From: Pseudozobellia thermophila
Lineage (GTDB): Bacteria > Bacteroidota > Bacteroidia > Flavobacteriales > Flavobacteriaceae
Reading direction: 5' to 3'
NCBI RefSeq assembly: GCF_900141855.1
Contig: NZ_FQYU01000013.1
Span: forward strand, 1-64,000
Length of the DNA: 64,000 bases
The translations under genes were made by a program, and so were the position numbers. Positions 43,056 through 51,890 of the stretch are shown piece by piece. Under the pieces are notes generated by a model that saw nothing but the letters and a program-made list of their open reading frames with translations, made no database searches and was not told where the DNA came from. Each line of letters opens with the position of its first letter. Within the stretch, counting starts at the first letter, position 1.

Positions 43056-45545
43056 TTATTTGGGGTTTAGAATCAAGTCTATTCGGTGTTCGATATCCTG
43101 AAGGTGGTATTTGCTCATGCTGTCGGAAGTCCTGCCGATGGCATTCTTTACCATACGCTCCAAGGCGACGAGTTCGGCCCGGGCCACCGAACGGATGTCC
43201 GATTGGCTGGTATTGACTACGGTAGATTTTTGATAGCCATCGTATTTGGGCTGCTTCGTCTGGTTTTCGGCCGTCATCAAGTAGGCCAGGCGGTCTACGT
43301 GGGCCTTTTGCAGGTTGCGTCGGTAAGTGTCGATGGACTTCCCGGTCTTCAATTCGGCCCATATCCCGTTGCGCAAATCTTCCATCAAACGGGTAAAGCG
43401 ATAGGCCTGGTCACCGTTGGCGGTCTCGTTCTCTATGATCCGTTGCAGTTTGCCCAGGCTTAAGATGTTGTTCAAGACGCGGACCTGCATGGTGCGTACC
43501 TGTTCCAGGAAACCGGAGTATTGGATCTTGTTGAAAATATTTTGGTCCAACAACCATTCGGGGGTTTCAAAAAGTTGTTCCTGTATAAACTGCACACAGT
43601 TTTCTTGATGTTCCTTGGCGACAGGTGTATATACGGCCCCTTCTTGGTCGTAGGTTTTGTACCGTTCGTATACGCCCCCGATATTGTTTGACACGTGGCC
43701 CATATACCGGTTGAACTGGCTGATAACCTGTTCGTACAACTTGCCCAGGTCTTCATAGTTCTTTCCCTTTTCCTGTGTCCATGTAATCAGGTTGGGCACG
43801 ATGCGCTTGAGGTTTTCGATGCCGTAGTAACTGGCCTTGATGGCGTCGTCGCCCAGGTCTTCGGTTTGTGAGCTGGGATCGACGACATCGCCCACTTGTT
43901 GATGTCCAAAACGGTACAATGGGTCATCGGCATGCTCGAGGATCCATTGGTCCAATACCGGTTTTTCTTCTTCGGCGGTCTTGTCGGGAATCGGTCGGTA
44001 GCCCCACCTTATGGCATACTTATCGTAAATACCTATGTTGGGCATTAGGGCGACGTCCCCATCTTCGGGTTGTGCGATGTAGTTGAACCGGGCATAGTCC
44101 ATAATCGAAGGGGCCGTGCCGTACTTTTTGGTAAACGATGCCGAGCGTAGCGAGTCTACCGGATAGGCGGCACTACTGCCCATATTGTGCGGGAGGCCCA
44201 AGGTATGGCCCACTTCATGGGAAGAAACAAAGCGGATCAGGCGGCCCATGATTTCATCCTTGAATTCGGTTCCGCGGGCTTCGGGGTTTATGGCCGCTGT
44301 TTGTACAAAGAACCAGTTGCGGAGCAGGGTCATTACGTTGTGATACCAGTTGATGTCCGATTCCAAGATTTCGCCACTTCGCGGGTCGCTCACATGCGGT
44401 CCGTTGGCATTGGGTATGGGGGAGGCCAGATAGCGCACCACGGAATAGCGTACATCTTCGGGCGACCAATCGGGGTCTTCCTCGGGGCTCGGCGGGTCTT
44501 TGGCGATAATGGCGTTTTTAAAACCGGCTGCCTCAAAGGCTACCTGCCAATCTTCTATTCCTTGCTTTATATAGGGAATCCATTTTTTTGGCGTGGCCCT
44601 ATCTATGTAGTAAACGATGGGCTTTTTGGGCTCGACCAGTTCGCCGCGTTTAAATTTCTCCATATCCTCTTCCTTTACCTCCAGACGCCAACGATCTAAA
44701 TATTTCACGGTCTTACTTTCCTGTACATCGAGTCCGTAATCGGTCTGTCCACTGGTAAACCAGCCGACGCGCTCGTCAAAGTACCTTCGTTTCATCGGCG
44801 TTTCGGGAAGCAGTACCATAGAATTGTTGATTTCTACCGATATAGACCCCAGGCTTCCGTTGCTGGGCGGTTCTTTGGCCAAATACGTTTTAACGTGTCT
44901 GTTTTCAACGTTCATCGGAAAGCTCTTAATACTTTCTATATAGCTGCGGGACTCGTCGAGGCGCGAAACTTTATGGCGTTCGCGGTACCGCTCGGGCAGG
45001 CCCATAGCCATTACGTCCTTTTCGAGAAAGTCGTTGACCTGTATCACCGTTGAGGGGTTCAGCGAATCTTTTTTGACCGCCTTGATATCGAAAGCCTGCA
45101 GTATGGGCTCAAAATTGGAATTGACCACGGCCTCATGTATCGGTAGGGAGTCGGCGGCGTAAATATTGTAGCTGACCACGCGCAGCAGCACCTTGGTCGG
45201 TTTTCTCTCCCAGCGCAATACCTGGGTGTTGATCTTGCCACCGCCAAAACCGATGCCCGTTGCGGTTTTCGAGATACGGCTGACCATCAACATTTCCTTG
45301 TTGAAAAGCGAATCGGGTATTTCGTAGAAATAGTCTTCGTCTACGATATGAACGTCAAAAAGGCCCTTGTCGGTCTTGGCATCCTTGGTAATGACCTTGC
45401 CGTAGGGCTTTATCTTGTCTTTTTTACCGTCTTTCTTGTTTTCGGAGGTTTCAGGCTTGTTCTTTTTGAAGATTTGTGCCTCGGCATGGGCCGTGTTCAG
45501 GACAAACAATAACAGGGCAAGTCTTAAAAAGGTCGTCTTCGGCAT
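43056..45545 (-). CDS. Zinc-dependent metalloprotease (DUF5117/DUF5118-like)
   Basis: This protein of about 829 residues is secreted with a signal peptide (MPKTTFLRLALLLFVLNTA). It has a zinc site HEVGHTLGLPH at about residues 443-453, which is HExxHxxGxxH of the metzincin type. The DUF5118-like N-terminus and the DUF5117-like middle domain are seen in RISKTATGIGFGGGKINTQ, and a C-terminal all-helical region follows. Such large proteases are common in Bacteroidota and act in the periplasm or outside the cell. The ATG at 45545 is chosen because it gives the signal peptide. The substrate is unknown. Confidence 0.9.
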   Translation of the reverse strand: MPKTTFLRLALLLFVLNTAHAEAQIFKKNKPETSENKKDGKKDKIKPYGKVITKDAKTDKGLFDVHIVDEDYFYEIPDSLFNKEMLMVSRISKTATGIGFGGGKINTQVLRWERKPTKVLLRVVSYNIYAADSLPIHEAVVNSNFEPILQAFDIKAVKKDSLNPSTVIQVNDFLEKDVMAMGLPERYRERHKVSRLDESRSYIESIKSFPMNVENRHVKTYLAKEPPSNGSLGSISVEINNSMVLLPETPMKRRYFDERVGWFTSGQTDYGLDVQESKTVKYLDRWRLEVKEEDMEKFKRGELVEPKKPIVYYIDRATPKKWIPYIKQGIEDWQVAFEAAGFKNAIIAKDPPSPEEDPDWSPEDVRYSVVRYLASPIPNANGPHVSDPRSGEILESDINWYHNVMTLLRNWFFVQTAAINPEARGTEFKDEIMGRLIRFVSSHEVGHTLGLPHNMGSSAAYPVDSLRSASFTKKYGTAPSIMDYARFNYIAQPEDGDVALMPNIGIYDKYAIRWGYRPIPDKTAEEEKPVLDQWILEHADDPLYRFGHQQVGDVVDPSSQTEDLGDDAIKASYYGIENLKRIVPNLITWTQEKGKNYEDLGKLYEQVISQFNRYMGHVSNNIGGVYERYKTYDQEGAVYTPVAKEHQENCVQFIQEQLFETPEWLLDQNIFNKIQYSGFLEQVRTMQVRVLNNILSLGKLQRIIENETANGDQAYRFTRLMEDLRNGIWAELKTGKSIDTYRRNLQKAHVDRLAYLMTAENQTKQPKYDGYQKSTVVNTSQSDIRSVARAELVALERMVKNAIGRTSDSMSKYHLQDIEHRIDLILNPK

Positions 45546-46068
45546 GTTTTGATGGTTGGGTCGATTCTTAAAAAGGATAAACGAAAGACCAAAGAACTGA
45601 AAAAAAAACATATGATTTTGTTAATCAAATCATAAGCTGTTCCCTGCCCAACAAGGCGGTTTTGTCTTCGCTTTTTAAAATACTGTGGCAAGAAGGGAGC
45701 CACTTTGGGTCTTTGGGTACTGCCGTCCGTTTATGAAATGATGGCACGGGATCAGGGGTAGGGAAAGACAACCGCAGTGCCGTGCTATGCGTTGAATGTC
45801 CTAAAAAAACCGGTAAACGGTTGAAGTGTAATTTGTTGTGTGCCACCGAATGAAAAAATATCAAAAAAAATGGGCTTAAAAATACAGTCCTTTTTCTGTT
45901 AAGATGCCATTTGCTGAAATGGGAAAGTGCGAAGTTGGCATATTTACGGGCCGCAGAATGCGAATTTGCTGTTTTTGCGAAGATTGCCCCATCGGGGGCG
46001 CAATGATAAAATGCAATATTGAAATAATACGGCGTTATATAGACTCATGTGACAAACCTACAAATGTT
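45546..46068. other. 523-nt intergenic region, divergent promoters
   Basis: This gap separates the metalloprotease from the repeat protein. It holds an inverted repeat with arms ATGATTT and AAATCAT at 45611-45632 and several A/T-rich stretches. Short reading frames on both strands lack family-like patterns. I see no RNA gene. It probably contains both promoters. Confidence 0.5.
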
Positions 46069-46476
46069 ATGAACAAAAAGAATATTAAGGTAAGTGTATT
46101 AATGGCGTTGGTCTTTGCCAACGGAGTATTTGCATCGGGCCCTAAAAGTGAGCGGGACGATTTGGTAATCAACTCCGTTTCCTATATCGAAGACGATACC
46201 GATTATGATTTGGGCTTCGATACGGCCGATTATCTTCCGGAAGATTTTGATCCCTATAAGTTATATGTCGATTTGGATGCGATCGATTTCATCGAAGATG
46301 AAGAGAACTTGGGCATCGATACGAAAAAATACCTTCCCAAAGGTTTTGACGCCTATGCCTTTCCGAAGCACGTGGCCGATTTCAACTATATAGATGAAAA
46401 TGACTACGAAGTCATAAATTTTGATACCAAAGAACATCTACCGGAGGGTTTTGATCCGTATATAAGGAAGAATTAG
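46069..46476 (+). CDS. Small secreted three-repeat acidic protein
   Basis: The 135-residue protein has a signal peptide (MNKKNIKVSVLMALVFANGVFA) and a body very rich in Asp and Glu. A 14-residue motif occurs three times: FDTADYLPEDFDPY at 50-63, IDTKKYLPKGFDAY at 83-96 and FDTKEHLPEGFDPY at 118-131, with spacing of 33 and 35 residues. Each copy is preceded by an I-D/E-rich run. The ATG at 46069 gives the signal peptide. The family has no name that I recall, though similar repeats appear in other flavobacteria. A calcium-binding role is possible but not shown. Confidence 0.8.
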   Translation: MNKKNIKVSVLMALVFANGVFASGPKSERDDLVINSVSYIEDDTDYDLGFDTADYLPEDFDPYKLYVDLDAIDFIEDEENLGIDTKKYLPKGFDAYAFPKHVADFNYIDENDYEVINFDTKEHLPEGFDPYIRKN

Positions 46477-46505
46477 TAAGTTCTTTATATTTGAGTAAGC
46501 TAGCC

Positions 46506-46534
46506 AAAACCCCTGTATTTAATGCAGGGGTTTT
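46506..46534. terminator. Bidirectional terminator between convergent genes
   Basis: Arms AAAACCCCTG and CAGGGGTTTT pair perfectly around a 9-nt loop. The A-run and T-run on each side make it work for both the repeat-protein gene and the SLC13 transporter gene. Confidence 0.85.
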
Positions 46535-46558
46535 GCTTTTTATACGGTTTTTGCAGGG

Positions 46559-47989
46559 TTAGAAAAGTAGGGGGATCACAAACTGGAACATCGCTATCAG
46601 TATAACAATGGCAATACAGTTCAGAACGATGCCCACCCGTGCCATTTCGCCTACCTTGACATAGCCGCTGGCAAAAACTATGGCGTTCGGCGGTGTGGCC
46701 ATGGGAAGCATAAAGGCACAGCTACTGGCTATGGTGACCGGAATAAGGAGGTACAGTATGGGCAGTTCAAGGCCGATGGCGATGCCCGCGACCACGGGTG
46801 CGAGTACAGCGATAAGGGCCACGTTGCTCATCAATTCCGTCATAAAGAGGATCAGGGTCGTCAAAAGTATGGCGGTGAACAGGATGCCTATGTCGCTTTC
46901 GGCAATGGCGCCCGAGACGACGTCTACGATACCGCTTACCGACATGCCCTTGGCGAGGGCCAGTCCGCCCCCAAAAAGAATTAGAATGCCCCAGGCCAGT
47001 TTTTGGGTATCCTTCCAGGTGAGTATAAAATCCCCTTTCCTTAAATTATAAGGGATGGCGAATATGGCTATGGCAGCCGTTATACTGATCATGGTGTCGT
47101 TGAGTTTCAAGGCCGGGAAAATACCGTTGATCACCGTCCTGAAAATCCAAAGAAAAACGGTAACCCCAAAAATGGCCAGCACCATTTTTTCCTTGCCGTC
47201 CATCGGGCCCAATTTTTCGAGCTCTTGGTCAATTACCTCTTTGGAGGCGTTGAATTTTAGCTGTTTGTTCGGATACATCCATTTGACGAGCACTAGGTAA
47301 CTGATTCCTATCATTAGGGCCGAAAAAGGTAGGCCCAGAACCATCCATTTTAAGAACGATATCTCGATGTTGTATTCGTTTTCCAAAAGGCCGATCATCA
47401 CCGAGTTGGGCGGCGTTCCGATGACAGTGGCAACACCCCCGGCATTGGCCGAAAAGGCAATGCCCAGCATTACGCTGAGCGCAAAGTTACGGTCGTTCTT
47501 CGTAAAGCCGTCGGCATCGTTGACCAAGAGGCCGATGACCGACATGGCGATGGGGAGCATCACTACGGTCGTGGCGGTATTGCTGATCCACATGCTCAGT
47601 GAGGCCGTGGCGATCATAAAGCCGAGGACCACCTTGTTGGGAGTGGTTCCCGTGATTTTTATGATGTTGAGGGCAATGCGTTTATGGAGGTTTACTTTTT
47701 CGAGGGCCAAGGCCAGTACGAATCCTCCGAAAAAGAGAAAGATGATGGGACTCCCGTAATTGGCGCCTACCTCGCCGATATCCATAATCTTTAAAATCGG
47801 GAGCAGGAGCAGGGGGAGAAGGGCCGTGACCGATATACTAACGGCTTCGGTAATCCACCAAGTCACCATCCAAACGGCGACGGCAATCACACTGTCGCCT
47901 TGTTCGGAGACGATTTCAAAGGGTAGGCCTAGAATGATGAAAAATAAAAGGGGGCCTAAAAAAAGGCCTGCTTTTTTGCTTGGTTCCAT
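46559..47989 (-). CDS. SLC13/DASS family sodium:carboxylate symporter
   Basis: The 476-residue inner-membrane transporter has about eleven helices. The family blocks are VIGTPPNSVMIGLL near 188-201 and LPMATPPNAIVFASG near 430-444, and both carry the S/TxPPN sodium and substrate sites expected for divalent-anion symporters. It imports a di- or tricarboxylate or sulfate with sodium. It is on the same strand as the planctomycete-type module upstream and lies 78 nt after its last gene, so it may be transcribed with it. The substrate is not deducible. Confidence 0.92.
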   Translation of the reverse strand: MEPSKKAGLFLGPLLFFIILGLPFEIVSEQGDSVIAVAVWMVTWWITEAVSISVTALLPLLLLPILKIMDIGEVGANYGSPIIFLFFGGFVLALALEKVNLHKRIALNIIKITGTTPNKVVLGFMIATASLSMWISNTATTVVMLPIAMSVIGLLVNDADGFTKNDRNFALSVMLGIAFSANAGGVATVIGTPPNSVMIGLLENEYNIEISFLKWMVLGLPFSALMIGISYLVLVKWMYPNKQLKFNASKEVIDQELEKLGPMDGKEKMVLAIFGVTVFLWIFRTVINGIFPALKLNDTMISITAAIAIFAIPYNLRKGDFILTWKDTQKLAWGILILFGGGLALAKGMSVSGIVDVVSGAIAESDIGILFTAILLTTLILFMTELMSNVALIAVLAPVVAGIAIGLELPILYLLIPVTIASSCAFMLPMATPPNAIVFASGYVKVGEMARVGIVLNCIAIVILIAMFQFVIPLLF

Positions 47990-48067
47990 GGGTAGTTATT
48001 GTTTGCCCTAAGCTATGTTATTTCTTTTGGTTTTAAAAGAGGAGTGTTCTTTTGAACCCGATTTTTG

Positions 48068-49447
48068 TCAATAAACGATTGAATCGGAAGGAATGGGGGG
48101 CAATTCATAATTGCCGAAATCAATACTTATTTCTCCCCCTTTTAGACTGCGAACCCCGTTGAAATTCGTTTTTGTCTTATATAAAAAGACCTTTTTCAAG
48201 TTTTTGAAGTCTGAAAACACCTGAATGTCAGCTTGAAAATCACTTCCTGTCAGATTGATTGTCCTTAAATGCCGTAGGTCTTTCAATGCCCCAATGTTCT
48301 TGCCTGTAATTTTAGTGTGGTCTAACTTTAAAACCGTAAGGTTGGGAAGGGATCTCAGTTGTTCAACAATGGCATCGGTAACCTGCGTGCCTCCCAGATC
48401 TAGTCGTGAAATTTGGTTCTTGATAGGTAGCAGTAGGCCAAGGTCGGTATCGACAAAATTGGGTTGGTTGATACAGGATACACTTAGAAAGTTGGTCGTT
48501 GCGCTTATGGGGTCTACATAGATCCCTGTTTCTTTTATGGCCTTGATGCTGTCTTGTGAAGCGGCCGTAATCTCGATATCGGGATGGTCGGTATCGTGTT
48601 TTTTCGGGAAAAACGGAATGAACAATTCTTTCTTCAGGCCTATTTCGCCTACGGTTCCCTCAAACGGATGTCCTGCCGCTATCCATGCCTCGATCAATTG
48701 TATTTCTTCCTTGGTGGGCTGGGTCTTTCCCTCGGGGGGCATATGGTCGTCGTCGTCCATGGGCAGGGTCATACGGGAAAAAATCTCGCTTTTGGAAGCA
48801 TCGTGGGCTATAACAACCTGCCCGCTCTCGCCACCTTTAAGAATGCCTTCCTGGGAATGGAGCAACAAATCGCCTTTGTTCTTTTTGGGGTTGTGGCAAC
48901 TGACACATTTGTTGTTCAGAATGGGCATTATTACATCTTCGTACAATAAGGCACTCTGCCAATTCCCTTCGGTGAGGCTTATTTGTTTTTCTTCGAAGGT
49001 ATCGTAGCCCAAGGCCGATTTGATCGAATTTGGCAAGGGCTCGACCAAGTAATCTTCGCCATGGGTTATGTTGCCCCCTTGGTGGCCCGTAAACGAAATG
49101 AGGGCTAAAACGAAAAATGAGGAAAGGGCCATAGGCACTTTGGAAAGAAAAGCGGCTTTTAGTTTTCCGTACATTAAAAAAGAAAATACGGCCGTGGCAA
49201 TACCCGACCACAAATGCCGTTCCACGGTTTCAAAGGAATAGCCCTCGCCCATATATTGAAGGTAGCCCGTAATACAGGCCAAAGTTGCCGTGATGCCGGC
49301 CCACAGGTATACGAAGGCAATTATTTGTGCATACTGGCCTTGTTTGCGATCGTACCATTGTAAAAGCAATCCCATCATTATAAATCCTATGGGAAGGTGT
49401 ACGACCAAGGGGTGAAGTCGCCCTAAAAGTTGTTGTAGAACATCCAT
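48068..49447 (-). CDS. DUF2231-like membrane protein with cytochrome c and LRR
   Basis: The 459-residue protein has four helices at about residues 12-122, resembling DUF2231. A planctomycete-type cytochrome c domain then follows, with CVSCH at Cys181, Cys184 and His185. The C-terminal 150 residues contain leucine-rich repeats (LPNLTVLKLDHTKITGKNIGALKDLRHL). A membrane-anchored cytochrome fused to an LRR domain is unusual outside Planctomycetes. It is the last of four genes that also encode PSD1 and DUF1501 proteins and a TIM-barrel protein, and starts 7 nt after the last of these. A role in periplasmic electron transfer is inferred. Confidence 0.85.
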   Translation of the reverse strand: MDVLQQLLGRLHPLVVHLPIGFIMMGLLLQWYDRKQGQYAQIIAFVYLWAGITATLACITGYLQYMGEGYSFETVERHLWSGIATAVFSFLMYGKLKAAFLSKVPMALSSFFVLALISFTGHQGGNITHGEDYLVEPLPNSIKSALGYDTFEEKQISLTEGNWQSALLYEDVIMPILNNKCVSCHNPKKNKGDLLLHSQEGILKGGESGQVVIAHDASKSEIFSRMTLPMDDDDHMPPEGKTQPTKEEIQLIEAWIAAGHPFEGTVGEIGLKKELFIPFFPKKHDTDHPDIEITAASQDSIKAIKETGIYVDPISATTNFLSVSCINQPNFVDTDLGLLLPIKNQISRLDLGGTQVTDAIVEQLRSLPNLTVLKLDHTKITGKNIGALKDLRHLRTINLTGSDFQADIQVFSDFKNLKKVFLYKTKTNFNGVRSLKGGEISIDFGNYELPPIPSDSIVY

Positions 49448-49453
49448 GGTTTG

Positions 49454-50335
49454 CTATTCAATATTCAAACGTTCCCTTAAAGCTTTCATCATATAGGTGT
49501 TGGCCTTCCATTGATCGGAAACCGGTACCCGGGTATAGGGCAGCGTGGGCATATAATCTGGCGGGCCAAATTCCGTAGTAACGGTAAAGAAATCTTGGGT
49601 CTCCCATTTTTTTCTAATGATTTTTTCCCAGATATCGAGGTGGCGTCCGACCGCTTTTTTCCATTCGGGAGCTTCCGGGTCGCTTACTTGAGGTCCTTCG
49701 GCATGACCGACCCTGGCATGTATGTGCGAAGATCTATCGATGATCTCATTTAATTCGGAATCTTGTGATTGCAGTAGGGATTCGTGGACCACCATCCAGT
49801 GACTGATATCTAAAGTGAGTTTTAGTTCGGGAATGGCGGACAAGTACTTTTGGGTGTCGGGAAGGTTAAAGCTGAATCGGCCCCTATGGGTCTCATGATA
49901 GATCCTGACCTTGTTTTTCCTTGCTATTTTGTTCGCGGCATCGATAAAGGCCTTGTTTTGTTCAAAGCTAAAGAAATCGCTTCCCGTATGACAATTGATA
50001 TAGGCCGGTTTCCAAGCAATGATGTTCTTGAAGTTCTCGGTATAGGCCCTTAGGCTTTCCTCGAACGGAACGGATTTGTCGGTTCCGTTCAAGAAACCCA
50101 CCTGTAAGTCGTATTTGTTCAATGCCTCCCGTAGTTCCTCAGCTTCCCTTTCATCTTTGGGAAACCAGGTTTCAAGTCCGTCATAACCGGCGGCTTTGGT
50201 TTTTTCGCAGAAGGCATCCCAAGAGGTCGAGCGTCCCCAATCCGTTTGAAAGAATAAGAGTTTTTTCTCTTGCGAATAAACATTAAAAGTGGTGAGCAAC
50301 ACCGCAAAAAAGGTGTGTAAATGGTATTTTTTCAT
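49454..50335 (-). CDS. Secreted sugar phosphate isomerase/epimerase-like TIM barrel
   Basis: The protein of about 293 residues has a signal peptide (MKKYHLHTFFAVLLTTFNVYS) followed by a TIM barrel of the AP-endonuclease-2/xylose-isomerase-like fold. Metal-binding residues are suggested by the Glu in YHETHRGRFSFN, the Asp in LTLDISHWMVVHE and the His pair in HIHARVGHAEGPQ. The enzyme would act on a sugar outside the cytoplasm. The ATG at 50335 gives the signal peptide, preferred to an upstream start. It is the third gene of the planctomycete-type module. Substrate is unknown. Confidence 0.85.
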   Translation of the reverse strand: MKKYHLHTFFAVLLTTFNVYSQEKKLLFFQTDWGRSTSWDAFCEKTKAAGYDGLETWFPKDEREAEELREALNKYDLQVGFLNGTDKSVPFEESLRAYTENFKNIIAWKPAYINCHTGSDFFSFEQNKAFIDAANKIARKNKVRIYHETHRGRFSFNLPDTQKYLSAIPELKLTLDISHWMVVHESLLQSQDSELNEIIDRSSHIHARVGHAEGPQVSDPEAPEWKKAVGRHLDIWEKIIRKKWETQDFFTVTTEFGPPDYMPTLPYTRVPVSDQWKANTYMMKALRERLNIE

Positions 50336-50359
50336 ATGGGTTGGTTTGGACAATCTATA

Positions 50360-51880
50360 CTAGGCCAAAATCTCTTTAATGATTTCGCCTTCTACATCGG
50401 TTAAACGAAACGGTCTTCCCTGAAATTCATAGGTGAATTTTTCGTGGTCGAAGCCCAATAGGTGCAAAATGGTGGCGTGTACATCGTGAACCGATACCCG
50501 ACCATCGACCCCAGAGAACCCGATGTCGTCTGTTTGGCCGTGCGAAGCGCCTTTTTTTATACCGCCTCCGGCCATCCACATGGTAAAGGCGTCCCCGTGG
50601 TGGTCGCGGCCCTTATAGGCCATTTCCTTATTGCCCCGGTTTTCTTGCATGGGGGTCCGGCCAAATTCGCCTCCCCAAACAATTAAGGTGTCTTCCAATA
50701 GCCCCCGTTGTTTTAAATCTAGGATCAAGGCGGTGATGGGCCGGTCTATTTCCCGGCATTTATTGCGGAGGCCCATATCTATTGAACCTTCCCGTACGTT
50801 TCCGTGGGTGTCCCAGCCCCAATCGAACAGTTGGACGAACCGTACCCCGTCCTCGACCAATTTTCGGGCAAGGAGGCAATTATTGGCGAACGACTCCTTC
50901 CCTGGTTCGACCCCGTACATTTGTTTTATATGTTCCGGTTCGTTGTTGATGTTCATGACCTCCGGTACGGCAATTTGCATTCGGTAGGCCATTTCGTACT
51001 GGTTGATCCGGGCCAGGATTTCGGGATCGGCGTATTTGGCGTATTCCTCTTTGTTGATTTTGTTGATGGCATCGATGGTACGCTTTTTCAGGTTGCGCGA
51101 CATGCCGTCGGGATCTTCGATATAAAGTACGGGATCTCCTTTTGAGCGGCATTGCACACCTTGGTAAACCGAGGGCAAAAAGCCGCTTCCCCAAACACTT
51201 TTTCCGGCATCGGGGGTATTGCCCCCTGAGGTAAGTACAACAAAACCGGGAAGGTTCTGGTTTTCGGACCCGAGACCATAGGTTGCCCAAGACCCTATGC
51301 TGGGCCTTCCTAGCCGCGGGCTACCGGTATGCATGAACAATTGGGCAGGCCCGTGATTGAATTGATCGGTGTGTACCGCTTTCAAAAAAGCCACTTCATC
51401 GACTACTTTTTTAAAGTGGGGCAGAAAATTGGAGACCCAATTTCCCGATTCACCTTCTTGCTTGAATTCCGCCTGCGGTCCCATCAGCTTTGGGGTTCCT
51501 TTGATGAAAGCGAATTTTTTGCCTTCGAGAAGCGATTGCGGGCAGTCTTGGCCGTCGTATTTATGGAGTTGCGGCTTGTAGTCGAACATCTCCAATTGCG
51601 AAGGCGCCCCGGCCATGTGCAAGTAAATGACCGATTTGACCTTTGGGCTGTAATGTGGGGGTAGGGTAGATAAGGGGTTGAGGTCTCTTTCGGTCAATCC
51701 GTTCGCCGTTCGAACCTTGGGTTTGCCCAAGGGGTCGCATCCCATAAAGATGGAACTAAGGGCAAGGCCTCCCATACCTTGGGCACAACTTTTAATAAAA
51801 TGACGGCGGGTTCTGGCCTGGGTCTCACGTTCGAGTTTTTCCCTGAGCAAGCGATTTACTATATCTGAATGGTGTTTCAC
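50360..51880 (-). CDS. DUF1501 family protein, Tat-exported
   Basis: The 506-residue protein has a twin-arginine signal with RRHFIKSC (Arg25, Arg26) followed by a hydrophobic run. The DUF1501 body shows the sulfatase-like fold, with VIYLHMAGAPSQLEMFDYKP, WGGEFGRTPMQENRGN and GRDHHGDAFTMWMAGGGIK. These residues include His and Asp that could coordinate metal as in sulfatases and phosphatases. It lies 11 nt after the PSD1 gene and is almost certainly co-transcribed. PSD1 and DUF1501 proteins are regularly paired in Planctomycetes. Function is unknown. Confidence 0.92.
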   Translation of the reverse strand: MKHHSDIVNRLLREKLERETQARTRRHFIKSCAQGMGGLALSSIFMGCDPLGKPKVRTANGLTERDLNPLSTLPPHYSPKVKSVIYLHMAGAPSQLEMFDYKPQLHKYDGQDCPQSLLEGKKFAFIKGTPKLMGPQAEFKQEGESGNWVSNFLPHFKKVVDEVAFLKAVHTDQFNHGPAQLFMHTGSPRLGRPSIGSWATYGLGSENQNLPGFVVLTSGGNTPDAGKSVWGSGFLPSVYQGVQCRSKGDPVLYIEDPDGMSRNLKKRTIDAINKINKEEYAKYADPEILARINQYEMAYRMQIAVPEVMNINNEPEHIKQMYGVEPGKESFANNCLLARKLVEDGVRFVQLFDWGWDTHGNVREGSIDMGLRNKCREIDRPITALILDLKQRGLLEDTLIVWGGEFGRTPMQENRGNKEMAYKGRDHHGDAFTMWMAGGGIKKGASHGQTDDIGFSGVDGRVSVHDVHATILHLLGFDHEKFTYEFQGRPFRLTDVEGEIIKEILA

Positions 51881-51890
51881 GTCTTTGTTT

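Noticed and set aside
45625-45864. 79-codon minus-strand reading frame in the gap before the repeat protein
   Set aside because: Composition is not gene-like and there is no ribosome binding site or family pattern; the region is more likely promoter sequence.
45904-46068. N-terminal extension of the repeat protein starting at 45904
   Set aside because: The extension has no homologous look, while the ATG at 46069 gives a clean signal peptide.
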